This document shows positions 47,589 through 56,800 of a DNA stretch of 64,000 nucleotides, piece by piece. A program made the position numbers and the translations under genes. The notes under the pieces are model-generated. The model searched no databases and had not been told where the DNA came from. It saw only the letters and a list, made by a program, of their open reading frames with translations. Within the stretch, counting starts at the first letter, position 1, and each line of letters starts with the position of its first letter. Origin of the DNA: Streptomyces sp. NBC_00513 (GTDB lineage Bacteria > Actinomycetota > Actinomycetes > Streptomycetales > Streptomycetaceae); NCBI RefSeq assembly GCF_041431415.1, contig NZ_CP107847.1:54407-118406 (forward strand), in the 5' to 3' direction.

Positions 47589-48152
47589 ATGAACAAGGAG
47601 TTCGGGGACGGCCTCAACCAGGCCGTGGCGAAGGCGTTCACCCGCCCCGCGCCAAAGTCGGCCGGCACGCAGATGCGGTACCTGGTCAAGCAATACAAGG
47701 GCACCAAGCAGGTCGCCCAGATGCTACGGGTCTCCCAGCGCACCGTCGAGCGGTACGTGAAGGACCAGATCAAAAAGCCCCGCCCGGACCTCGCCGCACG
47801 CCTGGAACGCGAGGTGAAGGCCCGGTGGCAGCCGCAGATCCGGGCCAAGGCCAAGGAGAAGGCGGCGACCACCGGCGGCATCGTCATCGACGTCCACGCC
47901 CGCCTCGGCTACGCCGGAGCGTCGATCGAATCCACGGACGAGGAACGCGAACGACACATTACGGTTGCCCTGCCGCCCCAGTACGCGGCCCGCCTCTTCA
48001 CCGCCCAGGAACAGGGCGCCACCGAAGACCGGCTACGCGAACTCACCGCCGAAGCACTCAAAGAGGTCTACTTCCAGGACAGCGGCCGCCGCGCCGGCTC
48101 CCTCCAGGAAGTCCAGATCAACGACGTGCTGAACCTGGGGTTCCAGCTGTAG
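47589..48152 (+). CDS. tpg: Telomere terminal protein Tpg
   Basis: 187 aa, ATG with GGGAG upstream, 8 bp after tap. Typical Tpg features: N-terminal AVAKAFTRPAPKSAGTQMRY, an HTH (GTKQVAQMLRVSQRTVERYV), a basic central part, and a beta-rich C-terminal part (GIVIDVHARLGYAGAS, EVQINDVLNLGFQL). Length equals known Tpg proteins (~185 aa). It primes end-patching replication and stays covalently bound to the 5' end. Operon with tap, closed by a hairpin. Confidence 0.9.
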   Translation: MNKEFGDGLNQAVAKAFTRPAPKSAGTQMRYLVKQYKGTKQVAQMLRVSQRTVERYVKDQIKKPRPDLAARLEREVKARWQPQIRAKAKEKAATTGGIVIDVHARLGYAGASIESTDEERERHITVALPPQYAARLFTAQEQGATEDRLRELTAEALKEVYFQDSGRRAGSLQEVQINDVLNLGFQL

Positions 48153-48173
48153 AGGCCGTGCCCGAACAACTCG

Positions 48174-48204
48174 CGAGCCCCGGACCAACGCTGTCCGGGG
48201 CTCG
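48174..48204 (+). terminator. Hairpin terminator after tpg
   Basis: CGAGCCCCGGA (48174-48184) pairs perfectly with 48194-48204, 9-base loop, 22 bp after the tpg stop. It ends the tap-tpg operon. Confidence 0.75.
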
Positions 48205-48302
48205 CTCGCGTATCCGTGGAGGGCATCGCCGCCTGCTGGACGTCGGGCACGTCGATCGGCCACGTCGACGTCCAGCTGCACGGCCGCTCAGGCTCTCGCA
48301 GC

Positions 48303-49004
48303 CTACTGACAGGGCGGAAGGTTGCTGCGGTCCGTCTCTGGATCAGGTGCTGACGCGGCGGCCCAGTCTTCGGGGTGGGAGACCGGCAGCAGGCGGATCT
48401 GCTGCGGATGGGTGCTGTCGTACGGCGTGACGGCATCGAACTTCATGCGGCTGTGGTCCTGGATGAGCAGCATCTCGATCACCTGGACCGCGGTCTGCAG
48501 GTCATCGGCTGTCGTCCCGGGCTCGATGGCCGTCGGCGAGGAGACCTTTCCGTCGTCATCGCGGTCCACGTAGAAGCCACGCTGCTTGGCGAGGTTGGCT
48601 TCGCTCGCCGCGGTCGTGGCTTCCGCCTGCCGCTGCTCATGGGCCTCATCCCACGAGACGGCCTCCGAGCTCGACGCCCGCACACGGCTGTAGTCCCCCC
48701 AGAACTCCGCGAGCTCGTCGCCAAAGACGACAGCCTGGAGGTACTTCTGCGTGTGGCTGCGACCGTGGGTGGCCAGCGCATCCACCCTGCGCGGAGTCTC
48801 ATCACCCTGGCTCCAGGCGTTGTGGAAGACGTCATAGATCCAGAGCGCCTTCCCGAGCTCCTCCTGCGCCAGGACCGTGAGAGATCGCGCCCGCCCGTAC
48901 GAGCCAGCGGCCAGCAAAGTGTGTGCGTCGGCGATCAAGGCGGAAGCGTTGTCCACCAGTGCCTTCCAGAATTCGCGTGCCTGCTCGGGGCTCATCTCGA
49001 CCAT
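48303..49004 (-). CDS. AbiV-family abortive infection protein
   Basis: 233 aa; ATG 49004 fits the family start (EMSPEQAREFWKALVDNASA), an upstream start is possible. The signature is a helical segment with LLAAGSYGRARSLTVLAQEE followed by LGKALWIYDVF. It continues with THGRSHTQKYLQAVVFGDEL. AbiV proteins block phage translation or replication in lactococci; those in actinobacteria are mostly untested. It lies 90 bp downstream of a DUF4145-like gene in the same direction, possibly a two-gene defence unit. Confidence 0.75.
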   Translation of the reverse strand: MVEMSPEQAREFWKALVDNASALIADAHTLLAAGSYGRARSLTVLAQEELGKALWIYDVFHNAWSQGDETPRRVDALATHGRSHTQKYLQAVVFGDELAEFWGDYSRVRASSSEAVSWDEAHEQRQAEATTAASEANLAKQRGFYVDRDDDGKVSSPTAIEPGTTADDLQTAVQVIEMLLIQDHSRMKFDAVTPYDSTHPQQIRLLPVSHPEDWAAASAPDPETDRSNLPPCQ

Positions 49005-49094
49005 GGCATCAGTGTGCCCCGCGACCCGGCCCAGGTCCGGCTCTCGGCCTGGGCCCGCGGCCGTCATGGGGCATGGCGCTGTGGCCGTGTGGTC

Positions 49095-49871
49095 TCAGGG
49101 TGCTGCCGTGCGATGCCCGTCACGTCGCGCCTGACGGGCCGCACGCAACGCGGCGCGCTCCTCCGGCTGGACGTAGAGAAGGAACACGGCCTCCTTGATC
49201 AGGGAGGCGACGTCGGCGACCTCGTCGGGGGAGAAGTTGAGCCCCTCGTGCAGACTCCAGTTGCCCAGCAGCCGGGCCTCGTCCAGGTCCCGGACCACCT
49301 CGGCGGGAACCCCCCGGTTCACGAGGTCCGCGATCTTGGCGATCAGGTTCCTCCCAGCGGCGCCACGGTCGGCGCAGAGTTCCTCGACCGCGGCCCGGTA
49401 CATGGCGCCGGCCGCACGCAGGGCCCCGGCCTGCTCGCACCGGGCGCCCTCAGCGAACAGGCCGCGCACGTTCTCGGGCGCCTCAGGGGCCAACTGGCCC
49501 GGTTCGCCCGCCGGATACACGCACAGCGTGAAGCGCACCTTGCTGGCCTTGGCCTCGAGCGCTTCGCCCACCTTCTCCAGGTCTTCGGGAAGGTCCGGAC
49601 CGAAGTGCTGGTGCAGGACACACGTCTTCCGGCAGCGAGGGCACGTCAAGACGTGCTCGACCACACGGAACATGTCCAACTTCTGACGTGGCTCTGCGGG
49701 GCTGCGAAGGTCAGGACCGCTGCTGCGCCCGAGGGACAGCTCCACCAGCTCGGGCCAGACTTGGCGCCTGGATGCATGCATGAAGGCGACATTGAGCTTG
49801 CAGTTGGGGCACTCCCCGGCCGGCTGATAGGTGTCCAGGGCGTCGATCGTCACTCGATTGCGTGCACTCAT
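49095..49871 (-). CDS. DUF4145-like protein with N-terminal zinc ribbon
   Basis: 258 aa from ATG 49871. CPNCKLNVAF and LTCPRCRKTCVLH give two Cys pairs, a plausible zinc ribbon. The helical C-terminal half (AMYRAAVEELCADRGAAGRN, LIAKIADLVNRG, LLGNWSLHEGLNF) is the DUF4145 pattern, a HEPN-related fold common in defence islands and restriction enzymes. Tandem with the AbiV gene. Activity unknown. Confidence 0.7.
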   Translation of the reverse strand: MSARNRVTIDALDTYQPAGECPNCKLNVAFMHASRRQVWPELVELSLGRSSGPDLRSPAEPRQKLDMFRVVEHVLTCPRCRKTCVLHQHFGPDLPEDLEKVGEALEAKASKVRFTLCVYPAGEPGQLAPEAPENVRGLFAEGARCEQAGALRAAGAMYRAAVEELCADRGAAGRNLIAKIADLVNRGVPAEVVRDLDEARLLGNWSLHEGLNFSPDEVADVASLIKEAVFLLYVQPEERAALRAARQARRDGHRTAAP

Positions 49872-50064
49872 TGCCCAGGCATACACCGTCGCGGCTACGG
49901 GGGGCAGCGACTTTTACGAGGTAGGGCCGCCCCCACGCGGGAACGGCAGCGCCGCCCCCGCATCGATCACTGATTGTCGGCAAGCGATGACCAAGTGTCA
50001 GCGGTGGATGCTTTCATTGGTCAGTTGTGCAGGGAGGCACAACCTGACTGATGAGGGGGGCCGT

Positions 50065-50346
50065 GTGCCGTCTGTCGTGGAGCACGAGCGCAACGGATTC
50101 AAGGTTCGCGCGCACTGGCGGAATCCAGCGGGGTCAAGCAGGCAGGTGATGCTCCTGGGGTTATTCGTGTTCGCCGCGTTCGTGTTAGGCAGCAAGCCCA
50201 TGGGCGGAGCTCCGGGGGAGCAGAAGCCCGTGCCGGAGTCGACGGTCTATCCGATCAAGTGGCCCGGGTGGGATCAGCCGGTGGTTCGGCCTCAGCCGAC
50301 CGTCTCCTACCCGATCGCCTTTCCCAGTGCCGAGAGCGGCCGGTGA
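50065..50346 (+). CDS. Small single-span membrane protein
   Basis: 93 aa from GTG 50065 with a G-rich ribosome site 4 bases upstream. One hydrophobic helix (RQVMLLGLFVFAAFVLGSKP), then a Pro-rich tail (YPIKWPGWDQPVVRPQPTVS). Its stop overlaps the start of the Mrr-type nuclease (GTGA), so both are made together, likely as a membrane pair. No family recognised. Confidence 0.6.
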   Translation: MPSVVEHERNGFKVRAHWRNPAGSSRQVMLLGLFVFAAFVLGSKPMGGAPGEQKPVPESTVYPIKWPGWDQPVVRPQPTVSYPIAFPSAESGR

Positions 50347-51047
50347 GCCGGCGCCGCCCCGTCCGCAAGACCGGCCGGAGCTGTCGGCCCCGGCGGCGCA
50401 AGGACTCGGGGCTGGAGCAGCTGGCGCTGATCGGACTGCTCGCCGTGGCGGCCCTGAGCCTGGTGATGGGGGTCCTGCGCTGGCTGGCCGCCCATCCCTG
50501 GATCGTGGCCCTCACGCTGCTGGCAGGGGCCGCCGCGGCGGCGGCCTGGTGGTGGCGCCGCAGTGAGGCGGCACGGTGGGAGCAGATCAAGGCGCAGGGT
50601 CTGCGGTACGCGGTCGACCAGCTGGACCGTCTGCACCACCGGCAGTTCGAGTTCGCGGTACGCGACCTCATGCACCGCGACGGCTGCAAGGACGCGCAGC
50701 AGGTCGGCGGCCGCGGCGACAACGGAGCCGACGTGAAGGCGACCGACCCCTATGGGCGCCGGTGGGTGATCCAGTGCAAACACAAGAGGGACGGCTGGGC
50801 CGGGAAGCCGGTCGGCACTCCCGACCTGCACGTCCTCAACGGGACCGGCCGCCAAGTCCACGGCGGTGATGTGCTGGTCATGCTGACCAACGGCCGCATC
50901 ACCAGCAACGCGGTGGACTTCGCGAAAGACCAGCGCCTGCACCTGGTCGACCGCCACCTCCTCGCCGAATGGGCCGCCGGCTCCCGCCCCCTGTGGGAAC
51001 TGCTGCGCCAGATCCCCCCGCCCCGTAAACCGTCCGCACTGTCCTGA
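50343..51047 (+). CDS. Membrane-anchored Mrr-type restriction endonuclease
   Basis: 234 aa, GTG. Basic N-terminus, then two membrane spans (LALIGLLAVAALSLVMGVLR, WIVALTLLAGAAAAAAWWW). The Mrr catalytic fold follows: QFEFAVRDLMHRDGCKDAQQ, GDNGADVKATDPYGRRWVIQ, then CKHK. These show the D...QxK-type core of the PD-(D/E)XK family. Such nucleases attack modified or foreign DNA. Membrane anchoring suggests action on incoming DNA. Coupled to the small membrane gene upstream. Confidence 0.8.
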   Translation: MSRRRPVRKTGRSCRPRRRKDSGLEQLALIGLLAVAALSLVMGVLRWLAAHPWIVALTLLAGAAAAAAWWWRRSEAARWEQIKAQGLRYAVDQLDRLHHRQFEFAVRDLMHRDGCKDAQQVGGRGDNGADVKATDPYGRRWVIQCKHKRDGWAGKPVGTPDLHVLNGTGRQVHGGDVLVMLTNGRITSNAVDFAKDQRLHLVDRHLLAEWAAGSRPLWELLRQIPPPRKPSALS

Positions 51048-51156
51048 TCAAACTGCCATCGGGCCAGGGCGTCTGTTCGGGGTCATGGGAGTGGGGAACG
51101 GGAGGATGGGAGCGGGCAGAGGAAGGGCCCCCCGGGTACGTGTGACGTTGATCGAT

Positions 51157-51244
51157 AGCTGGCCAGTGGGTGCGGAAATCCAGCTGGTCACGGCGATCGG
51201 TTGATCGGTAGTTGGTCAGGCTGTTGCACGCTATCTGGCCAGTC
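51157..51244. repeat. Four copies of a CTGGCCAGT-like motif
   Basis: Between two genes, TAGCTGGCCAGT (51157), CCAGCTGGTCAC (51181), TAGTTGGTCAGG (51210) and TATCTGGCCAGT (51233) recur at 23-29 bp. Two are preceded by TTGATCG-A/G. The 380-bp gap holds no gene. Could be operators for the gene at 51426 or recombination sites. Confidence 0.45.
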
Positions 51245-51425
51245 CCGGACTCGTCGGCTCGTGGGTCGTGGCTACCACGTCAACGCGTCGCGTGAGGAGG
51301 TTCTCGAATAGCTGTTAGCGGTCACTCCCCGCCCGTCCACCATCCGCAACGGAGCTGGCTGCCGCGTCTTCACAAAGCGCGGCGAAGGCCGCCGGCGGAA
51401 CCAAGTGCGTTAAGAAGGAAGCCCG

Positions 51426-52529
51426 TTGAGCAAGATCGACCCGATAGCCAGGGCGCAGCAGATGCGGGAGCGGGGTACGGACCCACAGATCCCGTACCCC
51501 GGGGCGGACAAGCCGTGGCCCGGAATCTGCCGCAAGGTCGGACACATCACCCTGTCCTCGTTCACGAGCGTGGTGATCAGGGGGCAGGGTCCGTGTTTCA
51601 TCTGCGGGCAGATAGCGAGCTCACGGGCGGCGGCGGAGAAGCGCCGCGTGAAGCCGGCGACCGCAGTCGCGAACATCCGCAAGGCCGACGTCGAGCCGTT
51701 GGAGCCGTTCCCCGGAACGCAGGCGAGGTGGCGGTGCCGCTGCAACCGGTGTGACCGGGAGATCAAGGTCTGGTACAGCAGCGTCGTCTACAAGGGCAAC
51801 GGGGCGTGTGATCACTGCTCGGGCACCGGGTCCATCGACCCGCAAGAAGCGCGCGCCGAGATGCTGGCGCTCGGCCTCGAACCGTTAGTCGCCTACCCGG
51901 GCGTGAACCAGCCGTGGCGCAGCCGCTGCCTCACGTGCCGGTTGATCGTTGACCCGTCGCTCACCAACGCCCGGAAGACCAAGCACAAGTGCCGGTACTG
52001 CGCCCAACGAGCCACCGACCCCGAGACGGCACGGAAGATCATGGAGAACGCCGGGCTGGAACCGCTCGATCCCTTCCCCGGGGGCGTGAAGGCACGATGG
52101 CGGGCCAGGCACATCGCCTGTGGCCAGGAAGTTACACCCACCCTGGACAAGGTGATCCAGAAGCGCCGCGCCCCTTGCGTCCACTGCGCCCAGTACGGCT
52201 TCAAGCCCGACAACCCCGGATATCTGTACCTCCTAGTCCATGCCGACCTGGCCGCCGTGAAGATCGGGATCTGCAACGAAGGCACCGACCGGGTGCGCTC
52301 CCACAAGAGCAACGGATGGACCCTGATACAGCAGGAATTGTTTCCCGGGCACCTCGCCGCGAAGGCGGAAGACCTAGTGCTGGAGCACTGGGCGAAGCTT
52401 GATCTGCCGTACGGGGCGACCAAGGACGACATGCCGCAAGGCGGGTGGACTGAGACCGTGGCCTTGGTGGACCGCAGCATCGGCGAGCTGTTGAACGACT
52501 ACCAGCGGGCCGTCGAAACCTGCCGCTGA
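51426..52529 (+). CDS. Four zinc ribbons fused to a GIY-YIG-type nuclease domain
   Basis: 367 aa, TTG 51426 with AAGGAAG upstream. Residues ~1-265 hold four similar ~65-residue units. Each has a PG-R/W motif, a C..C pair and a second CxxC (CFICG, CNRCDRE/CDHCSG, CLTCRL/CRYCAQ, CGQEV/CVHCAQ). EPLEPFPG, EPLVAYPG and EPLDPFPG mark the unit starts. The C-terminal part, GYLYLLVHADLAAVKIGICN and SHKSNGWTLIQQELFPG, fits a GIY-YIG fold like T5orf172. Zinc ribbons probably bind DNA or RNA. Possibly a mobile or defence nuclease. Confidence 0.7.
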   Translation: MSKIDPIARAQQMRERGTDPQIPYPGADKPWPGICRKVGHITLSSFTSVVIRGQGPCFICGQIASSRAAAEKRRVKPATAVANIRKADVEPLEPFPGTQARWRCRCNRCDREIKVWYSSVVYKGNGACDHCSGTGSIDPQEARAEMLALGLEPLVAYPGVNQPWRSRCLTCRLIVDPSLTNARKTKHKCRYCAQRATDPETARKIMENAGLEPLDPFPGGVKARWRARHIACGQEVTPTLDKVIQKRRAPCVHCAQYGFKPDNPGYLYLLVHADLAAVKIGICNEGTDRVRSHKSNGWTLIQQELFPGHLAAKAEDLVLEHWAKLDLPYGATKDDMPQGGWTETVALVDRSIGELLNDYQRAVETCR

Positions 52530-53258
52530 GCACGTCCCTCCTCCGGTCGGCCGGGCACCTGCCAGTGGTGCAGGCCGGCTGGCAACTGACGGCAAAGAGT
52601 TCGACCCCGATGCGTTACCGGCCAACTGGAAATCAACGTGGCCAAGTACGGATCAAGGTCTCAGTACGGCCGGCCACTGCCCGGCCGGCCGCGCGGGCGT
52701 CCTCCGTCCACAGGGGCACCGTGGCGTCCTTGGTGACATGAACGATCACGAGCAGCAGCAGCCGGCCCCGCGCCGCGGCAAGGTCCTGGAGGCCCTCGCG
52801 CGGGCCGAGCGGAAGTGTAGGTTCCCGAACGCCGTGTCCTCACACATCGCTCTGATCTGGGCTTTCATTTCCTGATCCCGCAGTCGTGTCACATCCTCTG
52901 TCCCGATGGGCTGTCCATTTCCCCGGCCCCAGAAAGAGGACGAAGTGGATAAGGCCTGGCGCGGCACCGTCGGTTGACGGGCTGACGTCCTCAGCTGCGG
53001 CGAGCGGGCAGCGTCAGGACTTCTCGCGGGGGGTGCGCGGGAGCGTCGGCGGATGACGTCCGGTCGACGGCGGGAGGCGGCGGCCGGAAGGAAGAACAGT
53101 CCGGTCATGCCGAGCGCGGGCTCGGCGGCGCTCAGCATGCCCACCGAGTACGAGAGGCGTGAACAGAGGCCTGCTCCGTAGGAGTTCGCCGACGGGCCGA
53201 TCGTCCCGAGTTTTGCGTTGCCGTTACGACCGAGGGTGATCACGCGTACGGTTCGCTC
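52530..53258. other. Gap of ~730 bp without a supported gene
   Basis: No frame on either strand has convincing protein sense. A minus-strand fragment near 53050-53150 (LSAAEPALGMTGLFFLPAAA) could be a remnant. Several GCCGGCC-rich stretches. It may contain the promoter of the large gene that follows; no ribosome site is obvious. Confidence 0.35.
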
Positions 53259-55274
53259 GTGCGGTATGTGAACTCTGGATGGCTTCAAGCACTGACCTCG
53301 ACACCCCTCAACGATCGGCAACGTAGCCTGCTGGAGCGTGTGCTGTTCGCTCTTGATGGCAATGGCCACCTCGGGCAGAACGTCGCGACCTTGCCCAGTG
53401 CCCTGGTCGCGATGATCCGCGCGCAGGCCGCGCTGGAGAGCTATGGGGCCTCTAACCAGCCACGTTACGAACTCCTCGGCCGTGTCGTCGACGAGGCGAT
53501 CTCTTCTATAGGCCGGGCGGCACCTGCCTACCGCCTTGGTGGTCGCGCGGACCTCGCGTCAGCCATGGCGGAGCTGAGCGTTGTCGCGGGCGTGATCACG
53601 CAACAGAAGCACGCGCCTCCGCTCAACCTGACGAGGCAGACGGCGACCCAGCTAGACAGGCTACTCGGTCCGCTCACCGAGGCGGTCAAAGGCTGGGTGA
53701 AACCACTGTGGACCGGCGCGGTCGGCGACCGGTCACTCGCTGAGCAGGCCGCGTCGGAGATCGCAGTCGTCGTCGCCCTCGAGGGCCGGGACAGCACCGT
53801 GCTCTATGAGGACACGCTGAACCTCATCAGGCGAGGCGTGCCCAGTGCGGATGCTGTCCGCGGTGTGCTGTGGCCGCCCAAACGGTCCCACCTGGTCACC
53901 CTCGCCGTGCATGGGACCAGGGAGCTGCGAGGCTTGACGACCTTCGTGGCCGGCTGCCAGCAGCGGAAACTGTGGGCCGGCCAGACAGAAGATGACCTTC
54001 CGCGCAGGGATGCGATCCGCAAGCTCGTGCGCCTCGTCGGCCCCGTCGAAGGCTCCGCTGTACTGGTCAGCAGCCCGACGGAGGCCGCCGACGCCGACAC
54101 GGCCGCGCGCATTGCGCGCCGGGAGCTCAGCGAGGCGCTTGACCACTATGCGGCCGGTGACCGGCTGATCGACCTGCATCTTGCTCCGGTGTGGGCAGCT
54201 GAGCTGCCAGCGGATCGCCCCACGCTCGGCACCGTGCGCACCCCGGGCCAGCGTGTGTCCTACCCGCTCACCGGCTACATGCCGGCTTCACTGCGTGCGG
54301 CAATGCGAGCGGCCAACCTTGCGCGCCGTGTGGATGCCCCCATGGCCAGCGCGGCCCTGTCATGGAGTGCACTGGAGTCGACCGGACTGAAGCCCACCGA
54401 GGTGAAGCTGCTCGCGGGTGCCTGCGCCCTGCAGACGCTGCGCCGACATCTCGCCTCGGCGCATGCTCTCCTGCTCGCCGGTGGCCGAGCTCACCTCGAA
54501 CACCAGCGGCATCGGGTCGAGACGGAGAAGGGGCAACTTAGGAAGTACGAGAACGGAGCGCGCCGCTGCGAGCAGTCCGATAGCCCCAACGCCCAGAACG
54601 CGCTCATCACCCGCCTTGAACAGGGCGAAGCCTCCCGTACGCGGTTGGAATACGCGGAGAAGGAGCTTCAGGCCGTCGAGGCGACGGTCAGCGCTGACCT
54701 CGCTGCCCTGGGGACATACGTACAGACAGAAGGGATCAAGGAACGCCTGACGTCGTTCGACGCCTGGCTCGATGTTCTGCTGCCTACCCAGTCGGTCAGC
54801 TCACCGCCCCTTCAAGCAGCACAGGGCGCCGCCGTCAGCCTTGCCAAGCGCTGTGGGGGACTGGCCGCTGAGACGTTCGCTCTCTGGCGTTCTCGGCTGG
54901 CGGCCCCACAGGATCTAGCAACCTGGCTCGACCGCCAAGCTGGCACATATCGAGGCGTTCTTGAGTGGCTGTACGCCACCCGCAACTTGGTGATTCACGG
55001 AGGCCATTTCACTGCTCCGTCAGACGAGCTGACCGCGCACGCGGCACGCGGCATCGTCGACATGGCTTTGGAGTTCCTCAGCAACTGGCACACCGTCGAA
55101 CGGGCTCGCGCGGTCAGCGAGACCCCCGCCAAAGACGTATACGGACATCTCGGAAACCGGCTCACCCAACTGGTCGACAAGCTTGCCCGCTCTAGCGCCA
55201 CATGCCGTCCCCTCCGCGTCGACCATCTCACCGGACCCGATTCGACATGGTGGGTCGCGGGCAGCGCACCGTGA
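53259..55274 (+). CDS. Large helical protein with C-terminal HEPN-like RN-x3-H motif
   Basis: 671 aa, GTG 53259 (no clear ribosome site; an internal start is possible). Almost entirely helical. A coiled coil lies at ~420-490 (RHRVETEKGQLRKYENGARR, LEYAEKELQAVEATVSADLA). Near the end, YATRNLVIHGGHFTAPSDEL carries RNLVIH, matching the RX4-6H core of HEPN RNases, and it sits after a helix as in that family. No other domain recognised. Located in the defence-like cluster; an RNase effector with an unknown sensing part is proposed. Confidence 0.6.
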   Translation: MRYVNSGWLQALTSTPLNDRQRSLLERVLFALDGNGHLGQNVATLPSALVAMIRAQAALESYGASNQPRYELLGRVVDEAISSIGRAAPAYRLGGRADLASAMAELSVVAGVITQQKHAPPLNLTRQTATQLDRLLGPLTEAVKGWVKPLWTGAVGDRSLAEQAASEIAVVVALEGRDSTVLYEDTLNLIRRGVPSADAVRGVLWPPKRSHLVTLAVHGTRELRGLTTFVAGCQQRKLWAGQTEDDLPRRDAIRKLVRLVGPVEGSAVLVSSPTEAADADTAARIARRELSEALDHYAAGDRLIDLHLAPVWAAELPADRPTLGTVRTPGQRVSYPLTGYMPASLRAAMRAANLARRVDAPMASAALSWSALESTGLKPTEVKLLAGACALQTLRRHLASAHALLLAGGRAHLEHQRHRVETEKGQLRKYENGARRCEQSDSPNAQNALITRLEQGEASRTRLEYAEKELQAVEATVSADLAALGTYVQTEGIKERLTSFDAWLDVLLPTQSVSSPPLQAAQGAAVSLAKRCGGLAAETFALWRSRLAAPQDLATWLDRQAGTYRGVLEWLYATRNLVIHGGHFTAPSDELTAHAARGIVDMALEFLSNWHTVERARAVSETPAKDVYGHLGNRLTQLVDKLARSSATCRPLRVDHLTGPDSTWWVAGSAP

Positions 55275-55361
55275 CGCCGTGAGACGCCAGCAGGGCCGCA
55301 GAAACCTCCAATTTTCCTCAAGTCGGATATTTCGGATCGAAGTCTTCGGAAACATTGGGGC

Positions 55362-56057
55362 ATGATTTCGACTGAGATTGCCGTAAGTGTCGGGCCCACG
55401 GCTGTCCTTCTAGCAGCGACCGTCGGCGCTTTGATCAATCGAGCTGCAACGGGGCGGGCCGCACGCCGAGCGGCTGCCGTCGCCTGGAGCGGATCGCATG
55501 TGAAAGACCAACACAAAGCGGTGACAGACTTCCTCAGCGACACTTTGGGCGCCGACATGAACGGGGCCACGCTGAACCTGAGATTCCTGGCCCCGACGCC
55601 AGAGATCCTGGATACAGCCCTGAAGATCCAGAGCTTTGACAAGGTGCTCGCTCATGATCCCGAGCCGGATCGAAAGGTCCCCGGAGCGCTTGAGTTCGCA
55701 ATCGTGCACATGGTGGCTGAGGCGGAGAAGGAGCACGAGGAGGCCGGCAATCCACTGGGCACAGCCCACCGGGACTTTCGCGAACGGGTCGTGCGGTTGT
55801 ACGTCGCTCAGGAGCAGGCCCTGGAACGTGGCGCGCCGGCCCCGGACGAGAGTGAACTTCTTGGCGAGTTGACGGCAGACGGGATGGAGGAGTCGTCTGC
55901 CAGAGCCCTGCTGTCGTACGGGGGCGCGCGGCGTGCGGTGGAAGCAGAACAACTGCGGGCGCAATCCGCACGCCAGTCGGCGCAGGTCGAACGCGAGCAA
56001 CTCCACGCGCACCTGGCAGCGCTGATGGCGGGATGGGTAGCCACTCCGCCTGGCTAG
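55362..56057 (+). CDS. Hypothetical protein with one N-terminal membrane span
   Basis: 231 aa, ATG. VGPTAVLLAATVGALINRAA is a likely membrane anchor; the rest is helical and acidic (FAIVHMVAEAEKEHEEAGNP, LRAQSARQSAQVEREQLHAH). It lies 87 bp downstream of the HEPN-like gene in the same direction, so it could be a partner. No family recognised. Confidence 0.55.
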   Translation: MISTEIAVSVGPTAVLLAATVGALINRAATGRAARRAAAVAWSGSHVKDQHKAVTDFLSDTLGADMNGATLNLRFLAPTPEILDTALKIQSFDKVLAHDPEPDRKVPGALEFAIVHMVAEAEKEHEEAGNPLGTAHRDFRERVVRLYVAQEQALERGAPAPDESELLGELTADGMEESSARALLSYGGARRAVEAEQLRAQSARQSAQVEREQLHAHLAALMAGWVATPPG

Positions 56058-56280
56058 GAGGTGCACCGGCACAAGAAGAGAGGCAGTGCCGGCCAGCCGA
56101 CCCGCACCGCCCATCTTCCCGTATCCTGCGGGGCGTCTAGTAGCCGTACTCCATAGGGTAGTCGGCGAGCTTCTCGACCTCCAGGGCCGCGTCGCCCGGC
56201 TGCTGCCGGTCGTCGGAGTAGCCGATCAGGAGCGCGGTGTTGGTCCTGACCAGAACGACGCCCGTGGCGCGCTTCTTAAG

Positions 56281-56390
56281 GTTCGCACCCGACACCGCCA
56301 CAACCAGCGACAGGCCCTGGGCCTCGGACGGCACGTGCAGCTTGCTGCCTTCTTGCCGCGATTAACCGGATTGGGCCCGTGCTGCTCACC
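56281..56390 (-). pseudogene. IS5-type transposase fragment
   Basis: A short minus-strand piece reads GPNPVNRGKK then, after a one-base slip at ~56345, SKLHVPSEAQGLSLVVAVSG AN. This matches the conserved GPxPVDRxKxGSKxH core of IS5-like transposases. Nothing else of the transposase is readable around it; a possible unrelated frame continues to 56137. A trace of a past insertion beside the broken tpg. Confidence 0.45.
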
Positions 56391-56800
56391 CGGCCCGAGG
56401 GTTGCGTACGGAGTCCCGGGTATCGGGGCGCGCGAGGGCCTCGACGGCCGGACCGGGCTGCGCGCTGAAACGAGCAGCACATCAACGAGGTTCCGCCACG
56501 GCCGGGCGGTCCGCAGCAGCCCGAGCGGGACCGACCACTCCAGGCCCTCGGCAACGGCCTCGTCACCACACCGGATGCTCACCCGTACCGACGTCTCCAG
56601 CTCCGCTGCCCCATCGCAGCCCCACCCGCGTTGTGCCAGACGGCCCGGATGGCCGTCGACCGCCGGGTCCTGCCCCGGTCCGGACGCACCGATGGCAGCC
56701 GGAGTGGCCCCGTACATGAAGAGGCGAAGTACCAGCGCGGAAGGCATGGATCCCACAGCCATGTCGAAAATGACATCGGGATGACATCGCCGCGCGGAAG

